Of a stretch of 64,000 bases of DNA, positions 8,781-18,250 are shown in pieces. A program made the position numbers and the translations under genes. Positions within the stretch are counted from its first letter, which is position 1, and each line of letters begins with the position of its first letter. Source of the DNA: Caballeronia sp. NK8 (GTDB taxonomy: Bacteria > Pseudomonadota > Gammaproteobacteria > Burkholderiales > Burkholderiaceae). The DNA lies in the NCBI RefSeq assembly GCF_018408855.1, contig NZ_AP024323.1, positions 496,001 through 560,000 of the forward strand, written 5' to 3'. The notes beneath the pieces are model-generated. The model saw only the letters and a list, made by a program, of their open reading frames with translations. It had not been told where the DNA came from and made no database searches.

Positions 8781-9159
8781 CGAGTTCCGCGAAGCCCGTC
8801 CCGGCATCGTGCTCACGCGTGTAACGTTCGCCAGGCAGATTCGCGACGACGAGCTCGACGGTCGTACGCACGATGCAGCCCGGGCTGACGTGGCCGCCGA
8901 AGACGCGGCCATCGGCATCGGAGACGCTCATGTGCAGGTGCGGACCTTGCGCGGAGAGCGTGCCGGCGAGCGTGAGGATTTCGAGGTCGCCGCGCAGTTC
9001 GGCTGCGTCGTCGCGACCCGCGTAGCGCAACCGGGCGACGCTCAGGCTGCCGATGCCCTGAAGCACGAACGCCGCCGACAGTCCGCGCGCGAGAAACGCG
9101 TGGTCGAGCGCGGCGCGCAGGTCATCGCCGGGTGAGAGGCGGAGGGTGATCGCATGCAT
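8764..9159 (-). CDS. PPC/DUF296-domain protein
   Basis: This 131-residue protein matches the PPC (DUF296) family, bacterial homologues of the plant AT-hook partner domain. Segments seen are LSPGDDLRAALDHAFLARGL, FVLQGIGSLSVARLRYAG and GPHLHMSVSDADGRVFGGHV, the last giving the conserved histidines of the trimer core. No DNA-binding hook is present, and the molecular role in bacteria is unclear. The start at 9159 is chosen because the domain begins there; an upstream in-frame start at 9225 would add 22 unlikely residues. Its stop lies inside the end of the convergent phosphoesterase gene. Confidence 0.82.
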   Translation of the reverse strand: MHAITLRLSPGDDLRAALDHAFLARGLSAAFVLQGIGSLSVARLRYAGRDDAAELRGDLEILTLAGTLSAQGPHLHMSVSDADGRVFGGHVSPGCIVRTTVELVVANLPGERYTREHDAGTGFAELVIREA

Positions 9160-9239
9160 GAGTGGAAGACTACACGCTCGGAGGCCATGATGGCATGATG
9201 GGCGCGATCCGTTGGGCGGGTTCATCTTCCGGAGATGCC

Positions 9240-9629
9240 ATGAGTTTCGAACTGACGATGCTGGCCTGGACGCTCGTGCTGGCGCTGGTGCAAGTGTTGC
9301 TCCCCGCAGTAGTGCGCAATCGGGAGGTCGGCCTGAAGTACAACGCCGGACCGCGCGACGGCCCCACGCCGCCGCCGGGAAAGCTGTCCGGCCGTCTGAT
9401 GCGCGCGCAGGCCAATCTGTTCGAGACGCTGCCGATCTTCGCCATCGCAGTGCTGATCGTGCATGTGGCGGGGCGCGAGAACGCGCTCACGCATTCGGGT
9501 GCGCTTACTTATTTCGTTGCGCGCGTCGTCTATGTACCGCTTTATGCGGCGGGCGTGCCGTTCGTGCGCTCGCTGGTGTGGCTGATGTCGGTCGTCGGCA
9601 TCGTGCAGATTCTCGTTCCCATCATCTGA
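9240..9629 (+). CDS. MAPEG-family membrane protein
   Basis: This 129-residue protein has four hydrophobic segments, as in the MAPEG family (membrane-associated proteins in eicosanoid and glutathione metabolism). After the first helix come VVRNREVGLKYNAGPRDG and RAQANLFETLPIFAIAVLI, the latter covering the conserved Arg-x-x-x-N-x-x-E motif. The function in bacteria is not established; some members have glutathione transferase activity. The start is after GGAG at the proper spacing. The esterase gene follows in 18 bp, so they are probably one transcript. Confidence 0.87.
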   Translation: MSFELTMLAWTLVLALVQVLLPAVVRNREVGLKYNAGPRDGPTPPPGKLSGRLMRAQANLFETLPIFAIAVLIVHVAGRENALTHSGALTYFVARVVYVPLYAAGVPFVRSLVWLMSVVGIVQILVPII

Positions 9630-9647
9630 CGAGAGGAGTGAAGGGCA

Positions 9648-10322
9648 ATGACCGATCAAGCTTCGACCATCGAGGTCGACACCGGGCCGAATCCCGAATT
9701 CGCCGTAATCCTGATGCACGGCCTCGGCGCCGATGCGAACGACTTCGTGCCGCTCGTGCCTGAACTGCGCATCGCCGATGCGCCCGCCATCCGTTTCGTG
9801 TTTCCGAACGCGCCCGAGATCGCCGTCACCGCCAACGGCGGCTATGTGATGCGCGCGTGGTACGACATTTTGTCGTTCGAGGGCATCAACCGGCGCGTGG
9901 ACGAGGCGGGCATCGTGCAATCGGTGGAACGCGTGCGCGCGCTGATCGCGGAGCAGAACGCGCGGGGTATTCCGAGCGAGCGCATTTTCATTGCGGGATT
10001 TTCGCAGGGCGGGGCGATGACGTATCACGCGGGCCTTACGCATCCCGACAGGCTCGCCGGGTTGATCGTGCTGTCGGGCTATATTCCGTCGGAAGGGCTG
10101 ATCGATGAATCGCTCTCAGACGCGAATCGCTCGATTTCGATCTTCGCCGCGCATGGCAGTGCCGACGATGTGCTCAATGTGAGCCTTGGCGAGCAGGCTT
10201 GTGAGTTCGCGCGCGCGCAGGGGTGTGAGGTTCAGTGGCATGCGTATCCGATGCCGCATTCCGTGTGTATGGAGGAGGTTGAGGCGTTGCGGGGGTGGTT
10301 GGGAGCGCGGCTGGCTTCTTAG
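9648..10322 (+). CDS. Carboxylesterase/phospholipase (alpha/beta hydrolase)
   Basis: This 224-residue hydrolase belongs to the carboxylesterase II / acyl-protein thioesterase group. It has the oxyanion segment LMHGLGADANDF, the nucleophile elbow GFSQGGAMTYH with the catalytic Ser, an Asp in AHGSADDVLN, and the final His in YPMPHSVCMEE. It would hydrolyse short-chain esters in the cytosol. GGAG and AAGGG precede the ATG. It follows the MAPEG gene closely and ends at a hairpin shared with the convergent kinase gene. Confidence 0.9.
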   Translation: MTDQASTIEVDTGPNPEFAVILMHGLGADANDFVPLVPELRIADAPAIRFVFPNAPEIAVTANGGYVMRAWYDILSFEGINRRVDEAGIVQSVERVRALIAEQNARGIPSERIFIAGFSQGGAMTYHAGLTHPDRLAGLIVLSGYIPSEGLIDESLSDANRSISIFAAHGSADDVLNVSLGEQACEFARAQGCEVQWHAYPMPHSVCMEEVEALRGWLGARLAS

Positions 10323-10324
10323 GC

Positions 10325-10363
10325 GTTGTCGCCGGATCTCGATCACGGGATCCGGCGAACAAC
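10325..10363. terminator. Bidirectional terminator-like hairpin
   Basis: A 9-bp perfect stem (CGCCGGATC/GATCCGGCG) is extended by GTTGT/ACAAC past a single-base bulge. It exactly fills the gap between two convergent genes. There is no long T-tract. Confidence 0.5.
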
Positions 10364-10365
10364 CT

Positions 10366-12387
10366 TCAAACGCTGACGGTTTCGCAAGCGCGACCATCAA
10401 TCAACGCCAGCATCCCACGCCGCAACTCCGCCGGGCTGACCGGCTTGGAAAGCACATCCTGCTCACACGCGAGCGGCACGATGCTCGCCGCCGGCTCTCC
10501 CGTCACGACGAGACAAGGGCACGGCCGTCCGAGCCTCGCCGCGCCGAGCATCGCGACCTCACGCGCGGTCTTCGCGTCGCGCAACCGGAAGTCCGTGATG
10601 ATCAGATCGGGAAAACGCTCGATATCGCCGAGAATCGACTGAAACTCCTCGAAGCTCGCCGCCGAATCGTAAAGCACGCCCCATTGCGACAACAGCGCTT
10701 CGGTCGACGCGCGCACGAGGCCATCGTCCTCGACGAGCAGCACATAACGCCCCTTGAGCTGCGCCATATCCGCCGCTTCCGAGCGCGCCGGCGCGCGCGC
10801 CGACGGCTTGTCGGGCGATGGCCCGCACAACGGCATTTCGAGCGAAAAGCGCGAGCCGCGGCCCTCGGTCGATTTCAGCTCGATGCGGTGCTGATCCAGC
10901 ATCGAGATCACGGCGTTGACGATCGACAGCCCTAGCCCCAGTCCCTTGTCGCGATCCTGCTCGGGATTGTCGACCTGAAAGAACGGCTGGAAGATCGCGT
11001 CGAAATAATCGGCCGGAATGCCGATGCCGTTATCCAGCACGTCGATGCGCGCGCGCGTCGCGGAGCGCACCACGCCGACGATCACCGTCGGCTTTGAGGA
11101 TTTGTTCTGGTCCGCGTACTTGATGCCGTTCGACACGAGATTGGCCACTGCGCGCCCGAGCCAGTGCGAATCGCTGCGCACGCAGACGACATCTTCCTTC
11201 GGCAGCCGCAGGCGCAATTCGACGCCACGGCTCATCGCGAACGGCCGCAACTGCTCGGCGGCTTCCTCGACGATCTGCCGCACGTCGAACACGTGATAGC
11301 GCGGCACGACGCGCCCCGACTCCAGCCGCGACAGATCGAGCACCGCGTTCAGAAGCCGCGCGAGGATCACGGACGAACGCCCGCATTCGTTGATGAGGCG
11401 CTCGGCCTGATCGAACTCGCCGTTGCGGATGGCCTCGGCGGCGGCCTGCAGGAACAGGTTGAGCGCGTGCATCGGCTGACGCAGGTCGTGTGTCGCGGCG
11501 GCGAGGAAGTTGGATTTCTCGCGGCTCGCGGTCTGCGCGGCGATCATCTGCTGTTCGCGCAGCGCGAGCAGCGCGTGAGTCTTGTTCTCCTGATCCTTCT
11601 TCGAGACTTCGAGCTCGCGATTCTTGCGGCCGAGCGAGACGTTCGCAGCGCGCAATTCGTCGTTGAGCGACGCGAGCGCGCGCTCGGAGCTATAACGCTC
11701 GCGCGACACGCGCTCGGCGTGCGTGCAGACGCCGTGCCCCACGACCACGACGTTGAACATATAGAACAGCCCGGCGAAGAAGTCCTCGGGATTGAGCAGA
11801 TGCAGGGTGATCTGCAGCAGGACGATCGACGCCATTGTGATGATGCCGGCGGTCAGCGCGACGCGCGAGCGCAGATAGAAGAAGCTGAACTGGAAGAACA
11901 GCGCGAGACAAAGTCCGATGAAATGCTGCGTGTAGTTATAGGGCGCGGGCGTGATCGCGACCATCGTGAGGATCAGGCACAGCAGCCCGTAGATGCCCGT
12001 GAGAATGATGCGCTGGGCAGTTGCGTGCGAGCGGAACGACGGCCGCAGCACCAGCACGCCGACGAAGAACAACAGCGCGATGCCCGCGAAGCGCAGCGCG
12101 AGGATGTCGGGCAGGCGCGCGGCGAGCGCCTGATTGCCACGCGCGAAGCTGAAGTCCCACCAGAGAAAGCACGTCCAGATGGCGAGTGCGAGCAGCGTCG
12201 ACGCACGCCGGAACGCGCAGAAGCGCTGGCTGTGGTCGTCGAGAAACTGCGCCTCGAGCGCGGGATCGGAGAACGGCGCCGGAATCGAGAGATTGCGCAC
12301 CAGGCTCATGCCGGCCTCGCGGGCCGCAGCGAAGAGAATGCCTGGATTGCGCGCGCCGGCGGCGCGCTGGGGGACGGCCATCTTCAT
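10366..12387 (-). CDS. Hybrid sensor histidine kinase/response regulator
   Basis: This 673-residue inner-membrane protein has about six N-terminal transmembrane segments (residues 65-215), then a coiled coil. The HisKA domain has H in AAATHDLRQPMHALNLF, and the ATPase domain has N box NLVSNGIKYAD, G1 DNGIGIP and G2 GLGLGLSIV. A C-terminal receiver follows (DD in VLLVEDDGLV, phosphoacceptor Asp in LIITDFRLRD, Lys in VLSKPVSPAE). The HDLRQP box resembles ATP-binding response-regulator kinases that often lack a dedicated partner. The membrane sensor is not a known named domain, and no regulator gene is adjacent. A second ATG lies two codons downstream. Confidence 0.9.
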   Translation of the reverse strand: MKMAVPQRAAGARNPGILFAAAREAGMSLVRNLSIPAPFSDPALEAQFLDDHSQRFCAFRRASTLLALAIWTCFLWWDFSFARGNQALAARLPDILALRFAGIALLFFVGVLVLRPSFRSHATAQRIILTGIYGLLCLILTMVAITPAPYNYTQHFIGLCLALFFQFSFFYLRSRVALTAGIITMASIVLLQITLHLLNPEDFFAGLFYMFNVVVVGHGVCTHAERVSRERYSSERALASLNDELRAANVSLGRKNRELEVSKKDQENKTHALLALREQQMIAAQTASREKSNFLAAATHDLRQPMHALNLFLQAAAEAIRNGEFDQAERLINECGRSSVILARLLNAVLDLSRLESGRVVPRYHVFDVRQIVEEAAEQLRPFAMSRGVELRLRLPKEDVVCVRSDSHWLGRAVANLVSNGIKYADQNKSSKPTVIVGVVRSATRARIDVLDNGIGIPADYFDAIFQPFFQVDNPEQDRDKGLGLGLSIVNAVISMLDQHRIELKSTEGRGSRFSLEMPLCGPSPDKPSARAPARSEAADMAQLKGRYVLLVEDDGLVRASTEALLSQWGVLYDSAASFEEFQSILGDIERFPDLIITDFRLRDAKTAREVAMLGAARLGRPCPCLVVTGEPAASIVPLACEQDVLSKPVSPAELRRGMLALIDGRACETVSV

Positions 12388-12657
12388 GCTCGCTCACGGA
12401 ATCGGGGTTAACTACTTTAGGCCAATGCGGTCATACAAATACGCCTTTTTTTAGCAATCAGCCGTTATACCCGGAAATTATTGCGTGTTTTTGATGGGTT
12501 CGGACGGGATGCGAAGAGGCGGAAGGGAGGCGGAGGAGAACTGGGCCGGGCCGGTGCCGGGCGCCGAACGGCGAGCGTCTGGTTTTCGCTCGCCGATTCG
12601 AAGGACAGCCATATCGAATGCCCCCCGCACGATGACGAGGGCGGCTTTTCGGGTTGC

Positions 12658-12816
12658 TCAGCTTTTCGGTTTGGCCTTGGTGGTGCGCTTCGTGACCTGC
12701 ATTTCCTTCGCGCCGGTAGCCTTCGCGGGCGACGCCTTGGTGCCGGCCGTTTTCTTGCGGCTCGACATTTCGGTTTCAGCGGGTTGGCTCGCCTGAGCCT
12801 TGCGTGGGGATGGCAT
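12658..12816 (-). CDS. Small Lys/Ala/Thr-rich basic protein
   Basis: This 52-residue protein consists almost wholly of Lys, Ala, Thr, Ser and Pro (MPSPRKAQASQPAETEM to KRTTKAKPKS). It resembles the basic tails of histone H1-like or AlgP-like bacterial proteins and may bind nucleic acid. AGGAGG lies just before the chosen ATG at 12816; a longer start at 12852 has no such site. A short inverted repeat (CAGTGTGT/ACACACTG, 12829-12854) overlaps the region just upstream. No specific function can be given. Confidence 0.65.
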   Translation of the reverse strand: MPSPRKAQASQPAETEMSSRKKTAGTKASPAKATGAKEMQVTKRTTKAKPKS

Positions 12817-12986
12817 GCTGACCTCCTTCAGTGTGTGTCCATATCGACACACTGATAACCATAGGATGCGCTCAGCCGGTATTCAAGCGCCGGCGGGACT
12901 TGCGCGCAACGCATCGGCCAAAAAACTTCTGAGGACGAAGCATTTCGATGCGATGCGATGCGACGTGCACGCGGCGCGCCCGGCGA

Positions 12987-15773
12987 TCAACGGATCAGCT
13001 TCAGCCCGGCCGGCAGCGTTTCGCCGAACACGCGGCCGACGTCCGCGCGATCCAGCTCGACGGTCTCGCGGACCATCGCGGTCCACGCGTGCGCCGCGCC
13101 CATCGCTTCGAGGCGCTGCACGACGGCGGCGCGCGCCTCGTCGGGCAGGTCGCGGGAACGGTCGCCGGTCATGCGCGCGATCTGCACGGCGGCGAACGCG
13201 GCCGGATCGATCTTCTTCCAGTCGAGCGCGAGGATCGCATCGAGCCAGGCGACGGCGACCTCCGGCGGCACGACGCCGTGCGCGCTGCCGTAGAACGGCG
13301 CGCGCGCGCCGATGCGGCCGAGCGCCCACCAGCTCTGCACGTTCTCCGAAGGTTTCTTCAGGCGCGTGAGCAACCACTCGCCGACCTCGACTTTGCGTTC
13401 GACCGGCACATGCTCGAGCGATGCCGCGAGCCGCACCATGTCCTCGTAACCCGCGCGCGCCGCGCCTGCCGCACGGCGATAGCGGCTCGTGCCGGGCGGC
13501 TGGAGCACGAAAGCCATGTCATCGAGAAGCCGCAACTGCGCCGCTTCGGGAAGCCCGCCCGCCGCGCGGCGCCAGAGTGTCCACCATTCCGACCAGATCT
13601 GGCTCTCGTTGCTGTACTGGATGCCCTGATCGAACAGCGTCCACAACTGCTCGGCACGCCATTCGTCGAGCGGATGGCCGAAGCCCGGCCGCATGCAATA
13701 GCCCGCGAGATTGAGCCACAGCCGCTCGTGATCGGCGCTGCGCCGGCGCTTCTTCGCGCGCTCGAACAGCGCGCCGAACAGTTCGCGCAGCAGTGCGATG
13801 TCCCAGGTGTCGCGTGCGCCGAGCGTCTGTTCGAGTTGCGCGCGCAGGCGTTTGACTTCCTTCGGGCCGACATCCTGCGCGCGCGAGCCGAAGGTACGGT
13901 CGATCAGTTCGATGGCTTTCGGCAGCGCCGGATGAGCTTCGCTCGCGGCGTCGTCGGCCTCGGGCGCTTCCTGACGAAGCTGGAATTCGAGCAGCCAGCG
14001 CTTCGCGGGATCGTCGACGGCGATGCAGTGCATCTCCAGCGTGCCGACTTCGGTGAGCGAGGTCGTCAGGTGCACGGGCGTTTCGCGCGCCCGGCCGTGA
14101 TGCGCGGCGTGTGGATCGACGACCGTCGCGATCGGCGGCAGGCGCACGAAATCGCCCGATCCAGCCGCTAGGTCCGCGAGTTCTCCCGCCTGGTACGCCG
14201 TCTCCGCCACCGACGACGCCAAATGAAAGCGCACCGGCGCGCCGAGCGTGAGCGCGAAGGTGCGCTCGGCGAGATGGATGGCCTGACCTTCCTCGGTGCC
14301 GCGCGGCAGCACGCACACGCCGCGCGTCGCGCTGGCATCGTCGTCGAGCAGCAGGAAAAAGCTGCGCGCGGAACCGCCGCCGATCTTCGGCGCATGGCCC
14401 GCGCACGCGAGCGCATAGGCGACCGCGCCGCGCGCGACCGCGACATCGGGATTGCCGTTCGCGAGCACGTTGACAGGCGCGCCGCGCCAGCCGGAAAGCG
14501 TATCGGCGATGCGCCGCGCGAGCGGATCGGCGCGGAACACGCCGCCGTTCAGCAGCAGGGTGTCCGGAATGGCGAGCGTGTCGGCGGACGTGTCGAGCGC
14601 TTTGCGCGCCTCGCCCGCGTGCTGACCGAGAAAGGCCGCGATATGGCGCGTGATGGCCGCGTCGCTCGCATACGGCAGCCCGAATTCGACGATGCCCCCA
14701 CGCGAGCGACCAGGCCGATCGCCCACCGGCACCTTCGGAAAAAAGCCTTCGACGATGATCTGTCCGATCTCGTCACGCGTGACCTCGGTCGAGCGCGCGC
14801 CGCCGATGAGCTTCGCGCCCGCGCCGAGCAGCGTGATCGACGTGGACTCGGGCGCGTTCTCGCCGAGCAGCAGTTCCTTCGCGGCGCGGCAGCGCTCGAC
14901 GAGCTGCGAGAGCCGCGCGGCCGACAGCCGCGCATCGTCGCCCGCGAGGCGCTTCTCGACGAGATGCGCGAGCGCGAGGTCCATGTTGTCGCCGCCGAGC
15001 ATCAGATGGTTGCCGACGCCGATACGCGTGAGCGCCGGCTCGCCGTTGTGCATCGCGACCTGGATGAGCGTGAGGTCGGTGGTGCCGCCGCCGACGTCGA
15101 CGATCAGCACGAGCCGCGTCGAAGCGAGTTCGCCGGCGAGCGTCTCGCGATGATGAAACAGCCAGTCGTAGAACGCGGCCTGCGGTTCTTCGAGCAGCCG
15201 CAGTTTTTCGAGTCCAGCCATGCGCGCGGCTTCGAGCGTGAGGGCGCGCGCGCCTTCGTCGAACGAGGCGGGCACGGTCAGCACCACGTCCTGCGCGTCG
15301 AGCGGCGCGTCCGGAAAGCGCTCGTTCCACGCCGCGTGCACGTGCGCCAGATAGCTCGCGCTGGCGATCACGGGCGAGATTTTTTCGACGTCGTCGCCCG
15401 CGCCCCACGGGAGAATCGGCGCGAGGCGATCCACCGCCGCATGCGACAGCCAGCTTTTCGCGCTCGACACGAGCCGTCCGGGCACCTGCGCGCCGAGCTT
15501 GCGCGCGAATGCACCGATGACGGCGGGCGCTTCCATCTCGCCCCACGGCAGTTGCAGATCGTCGGACTTGAGCTCGCCCGGCGCGAAGTGGTAGCGCAGC
15601 GACGGCAACAGCGCAAGCGCTGCGACTTCGCCCGCGCCGACCAGCTGCTCGATCTCGAACACGCGGATATCGTTCGAGCCGGCCTCCGCATACGCGACGA
15701 CGGTATTGCTCGTCCCCAGATCGATGCCGACGCTGTACCGCGCGCCCACCGCCTTGTGCTTGCGCGTGGACAC
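12987..15773 (-). CDS. Hsp70-family protein with long C-terminal extension
   Basis: This 928-residue protein has an Hsp70/actin-fold ATPase: phosphate-1 YSVGIDLGTSNTVVAYA, connect-1 VVLTVPASFDEGA, phosphate-2 LIVDVGGGTTDLTLI and adenosine motif LLLNGGVFRADPL. A short beta region follows (to about residue 610), then ~300 residues unlike the DnaK lid, which I believe match DUF3731. It lacks the EEVD-like tail and is not the housekeeping DnaK. The start is GTG, directly abutting the TAA of the upstream Hsp70 gene with no intergenic base. It is the last gene of a DUF2760-Hsp70-Hsp70 operon. Client and cochaperone are unknown. Confidence 0.87.
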   Translation of the reverse strand: MSTRKHKAVGARYSVGIDLGTSNTVVAYAEAGSNDIRVFEIEQLVGAGEVAALALLPSLRYHFAPGELKSDDLQLPWGEMEAPAVIGAFARKLGAQVPGRLVSSAKSWLSHAAVDRLAPILPWGAGDDVEKISPVIASASYLAHVHAAWNERFPDAPLDAQDVVLTVPASFDEGARALTLEAARMAGLEKLRLLEEPQAAFYDWLFHHRETLAGELASTRLVLIVDVGGGTTDLTLIQVAMHNGEPALTRIGVGNHLMLGGDNMDLALAHLVEKRLAGDDARLSAARLSQLVERCRAAKELLLGENAPESTSITLLGAGAKLIGGARSTEVTRDEIGQIIVEGFFPKVPVGDRPGRSRGGIVEFGLPYASDAAITRHIAAFLGQHAGEARKALDTSADTLAIPDTLLLNGGVFRADPLARRIADTLSGWRGAPVNVLANGNPDVAVARGAVAYALACAGHAPKIGGGSARSFFLLLDDDASATRGVCVLPRGTEEGQAIHLAERTFALTLGAPVRFHLASSVAETAYQAGELADLAAGSGDFVRLPPIATVVDPHAAHHGRARETPVHLTTSLTEVGTLEMHCIAVDDPAKRWLLEFQLRQEAPEADDAASEAHPALPKAIELIDRTFGSRAQDVGPKEVKRLRAQLEQTLGARDTWDIALLRELFGALFERAKKRRRSADHERLWLNLAGYCMRPGFGHPLDEWRAEQLWTLFDQGIQYSNESQIWSEWWTLWRRAAGGLPEAAQLRLLDDMAFVLQPPGTSRYRRAAGAARAGYEDMVRLAASLEHVPVERKVEVGEWLLTRLKKPSENVQSWWALGRIGARAPFYGSAHGVVPPEVAVAWLDAILALDWKKIDPAAFAAVQIARMTGDRSRDLPDEARAAVVQRLEAMGAAHAWTAMVRETVELDRADVGRVFGETLPAGLKLIR

Positions 15774-17660
15774 TTACAGGCCCATGCCCTGATCCGCGCT
15801 GACACCGCCGCGCACGTCGAACTCCACTTTCCAGCGCTCGGACGAGCCGCGCGGAATCGCCTCCAGTTCGAGCGTGCCCGCTTCGGTCACGCGCGCATGC
15901 AGCTTGACGGGCACGACTTCGCCGGGCGTGCGGCCTTCGGGCGGCAGTGAAGCCTCGATTTCTTCGAGCTCCTGCAATTCGTCCGGCTGCCAGTAATCGA
16001 GCAGCGTGCCGACCTGATCCTGACGACGCACCGACGAACCGAAGAAGCGGAAATGCACTGGCTCGCCGACGACCAGCCCGAATTCCTGCGCGGGCAACGC
16101 CGCGTCGGTGCCTTCCTCCATGCCGAACGGCGCGACGCACAGCGCCTGCACCGGCGGCTCCAGTCCGGGCACGGCGGGCATCGCCGATTCGACCGCGACG
16201 TAGTACGCGCGTGCCGTGCCGCCACGGATCCGCACGCCCTTGCCGTGCCGCACGTAGCCGTAATAGGCCGCGCCGCGCGCAACCGCCAGATCGAGGTCCG
16301 CGCCTTCGAGCAGGCGCGCGGCGGGCGCGCTCTCGGCGGCAAGCCAGGCGTTCAGCGTCGACATCACGCGTTCAACCAGCAGCGGCGACTTGAACACGCC
16401 GCCGTTGAAGAGCACGGCGGTCGGATGCAGCAGCGTCGCGCCTTGCGGCGCCTGATGCTGAAGGCCTTCGACCTCCGCGAGCGCATTGACCTGTCGGCCG
16501 AGGAACGCGGCGAGATGGCGCGTGACGGCGGCGTCCTGCGCATAGGGCAGGCCGAGTTGCGTGAGACCGACGCGCGCGCGCGAAACCGGCCGCGCCGCTG
16601 CATCGACTTGCGGGAAAAAGCCTTCGAGCAGGATCTGCGTGAGTTCGGCGCGCGTGAGTTCGGTGCGCAGCGAGCCGCCGATCAGCTTCGAGCCGCGGCT
16701 CGGCACGACGAGCGGCACGGTATCGACCGAGGGATCCGAGAGCAGCGCTTCCTTCGCCGAGCGGCACGCGTAGGTCAGCGCGCGCAACTGCCACGGATCG
16801 GGCTGCGTGCCGGACGCCGCGAGCTTGCGCGCGACCGTGTGCGCGAGCGCGAGGTCCATGTTGTCGCCGCCGAGCAGAATATGCTCGCCGACCGCCACGC
16901 GATGCAGTTCCAGATTCCCCTCGCGTTCGACGACCGCGATCAGCGACAGGTCGGTGGTGCCGCCGCCGACATCGACGACGAGAATCACATCGCTCACCTT
17001 GACCTGCTTGCGCCAGCCGCCGGTCGACTTCTGGATCCAGCTATAGAGCGCGGCTTGCGGCTCTTCGAGCAGCGTCATGCGCGTGTAGCCGGCGGCCGCG
17101 GCGGCTTCGGCGGTGAGTTCGCGGGCGGCGGGATCGAAGGAAGCGGGAATCGTCACGGTGACGTCCTGCTGATCGAACGGCGCATCCGGATGCGCGTGAT
17201 TCCACGCCTCGCGCAAGTGCGTCAGATAGCGCACCGAGCTTTCCAGCGGCGACACGCGCTCGACTTCCTCGGGCGCATCGGAGGGCAGGATCGCCGCGCG
17301 GCGATCGACGCCCGGGTGACACAGCCAGCTTTTCGCGCTGGAGACGAGGCGGATCGGCGTGCCCGCGCCGCGGCTTCGCGCCAGTTCGCCGACGATAAAT
17401 TTGCGCTCCTGCGTCCACGGCAGCGTGAGATCGCCGGGCGCGAGTTCGTTTTCGTGCGGCAGATAGAGAAACGAAGGCAGCAGTTCGCGCTCTTCGGCGG
17501 CGCCGGGCGCGGTCAGTTGCGCGACCGGCAGCACGCCTTGCACGGTCTTTTCGCCGTCGCTCGCGCTCATGTCGACGTAGGAGAGCGCGCAATGCGTCGT
17601 GCCGAGATCGACGCCGATCGAATAGCGCGCGCGGTTTTCGTTGCTGTTGATGTCGCTCAC
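15774..17660 (-). CDS. Hsp70-family protein
   Basis: This 628-residue protein has a divergent Hsp70 ATPase domain: YSIGVDLGTTHCALSYV, VTVTIPASFDPAAR, LVVDVGGGTTDLSLIAV and VLFNGGVFKSPLL. The region after about residue 500 is a short substrate-binding-like beta domain, and the alpha-helical lid of DnaK is absent or reduced. It is paralogous to the next gene, which it abuts. Its start overlaps the stop of the DUF2760 gene by 4 bp. The three genes are clearly one translationally coupled unit. No J-domain or GrpE gene is nearby. Confidence 0.88.
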   Translation of the reverse strand: MSDINSNENRARYSIGVDLGTTHCALSYVDMSASDGEKTVQGVLPVAQLTAPGAAEERELLPSFLYLPHENELAPGDLTLPWTQERKFIVGELARSRGAGTPIRLVSSAKSWLCHPGVDRRAAILPSDAPEEVERVSPLESSVRYLTHLREAWNHAHPDAPFDQQDVTVTIPASFDPAARELTAEAAAAAGYTRMTLLEEPQAALYSWIQKSTGGWRKQVKVSDVILVVDVGGGTTDLSLIAVVEREGNLELHRVAVGEHILLGGDNMDLALAHTVARKLAASGTQPDPWQLRALTYACRSAKEALLSDPSVDTVPLVVPSRGSKLIGGSLRTELTRAELTQILLEGFFPQVDAAARPVSRARVGLTQLGLPYAQDAAVTRHLAAFLGRQVNALAEVEGLQHQAPQGATLLHPTAVLFNGGVFKSPLLVERVMSTLNAWLAAESAPAARLLEGADLDLAVARGAAYYGYVRHGKGVRIRGGTARAYYVAVESAMPAVPGLEPPVQALCVAPFGMEEGTDAALPAQEFGLVVGEPVHFRFFGSSVRRQDQVGTLLDYWQPDELQELEEIEASLPPEGRTPGEVVPVKLHARVTEAGTLELEAIPRGSSERWKVEFDVRGGVSADQGMGL

Positions 17661-18250
17661 AGTTCCACCTCCGCCGGCGCGACGATGCTCGCATCATGGG
17701 ACGGCGCGAGCTTCGGCAGGCGCGTGTCCTCGACCTTCCAGCCGCGATGGCTGATGCTGCCGTTGAAAGGCGGCTTGCCGACGACATTGCCCGTCAGGCG
17801 CACCGCAGCGGCGTCGAAGCCTTCCTGCAGCGTGATGCGGCTGCCTTCGGCTTCCGTGCGCACCGGCTTGATGGAGAAATGCTCGCGCAGCACGGCGCGA
17901 CAGCCGTCGTGCACGAGACGCGCGGCCGCGCCGATATCGGCATCACTGTATTTGGCGATGTCCTCTTCGACGAAATCGATGAAACGCGCATCGCGCTGCA
18001 GAAGGCCGAGCAGTTGCAGCGCGGCGATGGGACTGGCTTCCTTCAGCACGGACGGCGCGGGCTGAACGGGCTGAACCGGTTGAACGGGTGCGGCGGCGGG
18101 CCTGGGCGCTTCCGTCGCGAAATCGGGCGCTTCGGGCGCTTCGCGCAGGCGCTGCACGCGGCCCGCGAACGCTGCATTGCCCAGAATGCCGAAGAAGGCG
18201 CCGAAGGCAATGCCTATCCTGCCGAAAAAGCCTGGATTCATGTCGGTCAT
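17657..18250 (-). CDS. DUF2760-domain protein
   Basis: This 197-residue protein matches the DUF2760 family known beside Hsp70-like genes. It starts with a hydrophobic, possibly membrane-associated helix (GRIGIAFGAFFGILGNAAFA). A Pro/Val linker (PVQPVQPVQP) follows, then a conserved domain (ALQLLGLLQRDARFIDFVEE through GWKVEDTRLPKL). AGGAG lies 8 bp upstream of the ATG at 18250; an in-frame extension to 18394 is unlikely. It is first in the operon and overlaps the first Hsp70 gene by 4 bp. It may anchor or adapt the two Hsp70 proteins, but this is inference. Confidence 0.85.
   Translation of the reverse strand: MTDMNPGFFGRIGIAFGAFFGILGNAAFAGRVQRLREAPEAPDFATEAPRPAAAPVQPVQPVQPAPSVLKEASPIAALQLLGLLQRDARFIDFVEEDIAKYSDADIGAAARLVHDGCRAVLREHFSIKPVRTEAEGSRITLQEGFDAAAVRLTGNVVGKPPFNGSISHRGWKVEDTRLPKLAPSHDASIVAPAEVEL

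Noticed and set aside
11164..12411. 415-codon + strand frame antisense to the hybrid kinase
   Set aside because: The kinase on the other strand has all catalytic boxes; this frame has none.
14223..15950. Long + strand open frame antisense to the Hsp70 gene
   Set aside because: It lies opposite a gene with clear Hsp70 motifs, is Arg-rich and has no family features; long antisense frames are expected in high-GC DNA.
16053..18065. 670-codon + strand frame antisense to the second Hsp70 and DUF2760 genes
   Set aside because: Composition is that of a GC shadow frame, and the opposite strand encodes recognisable proteins.
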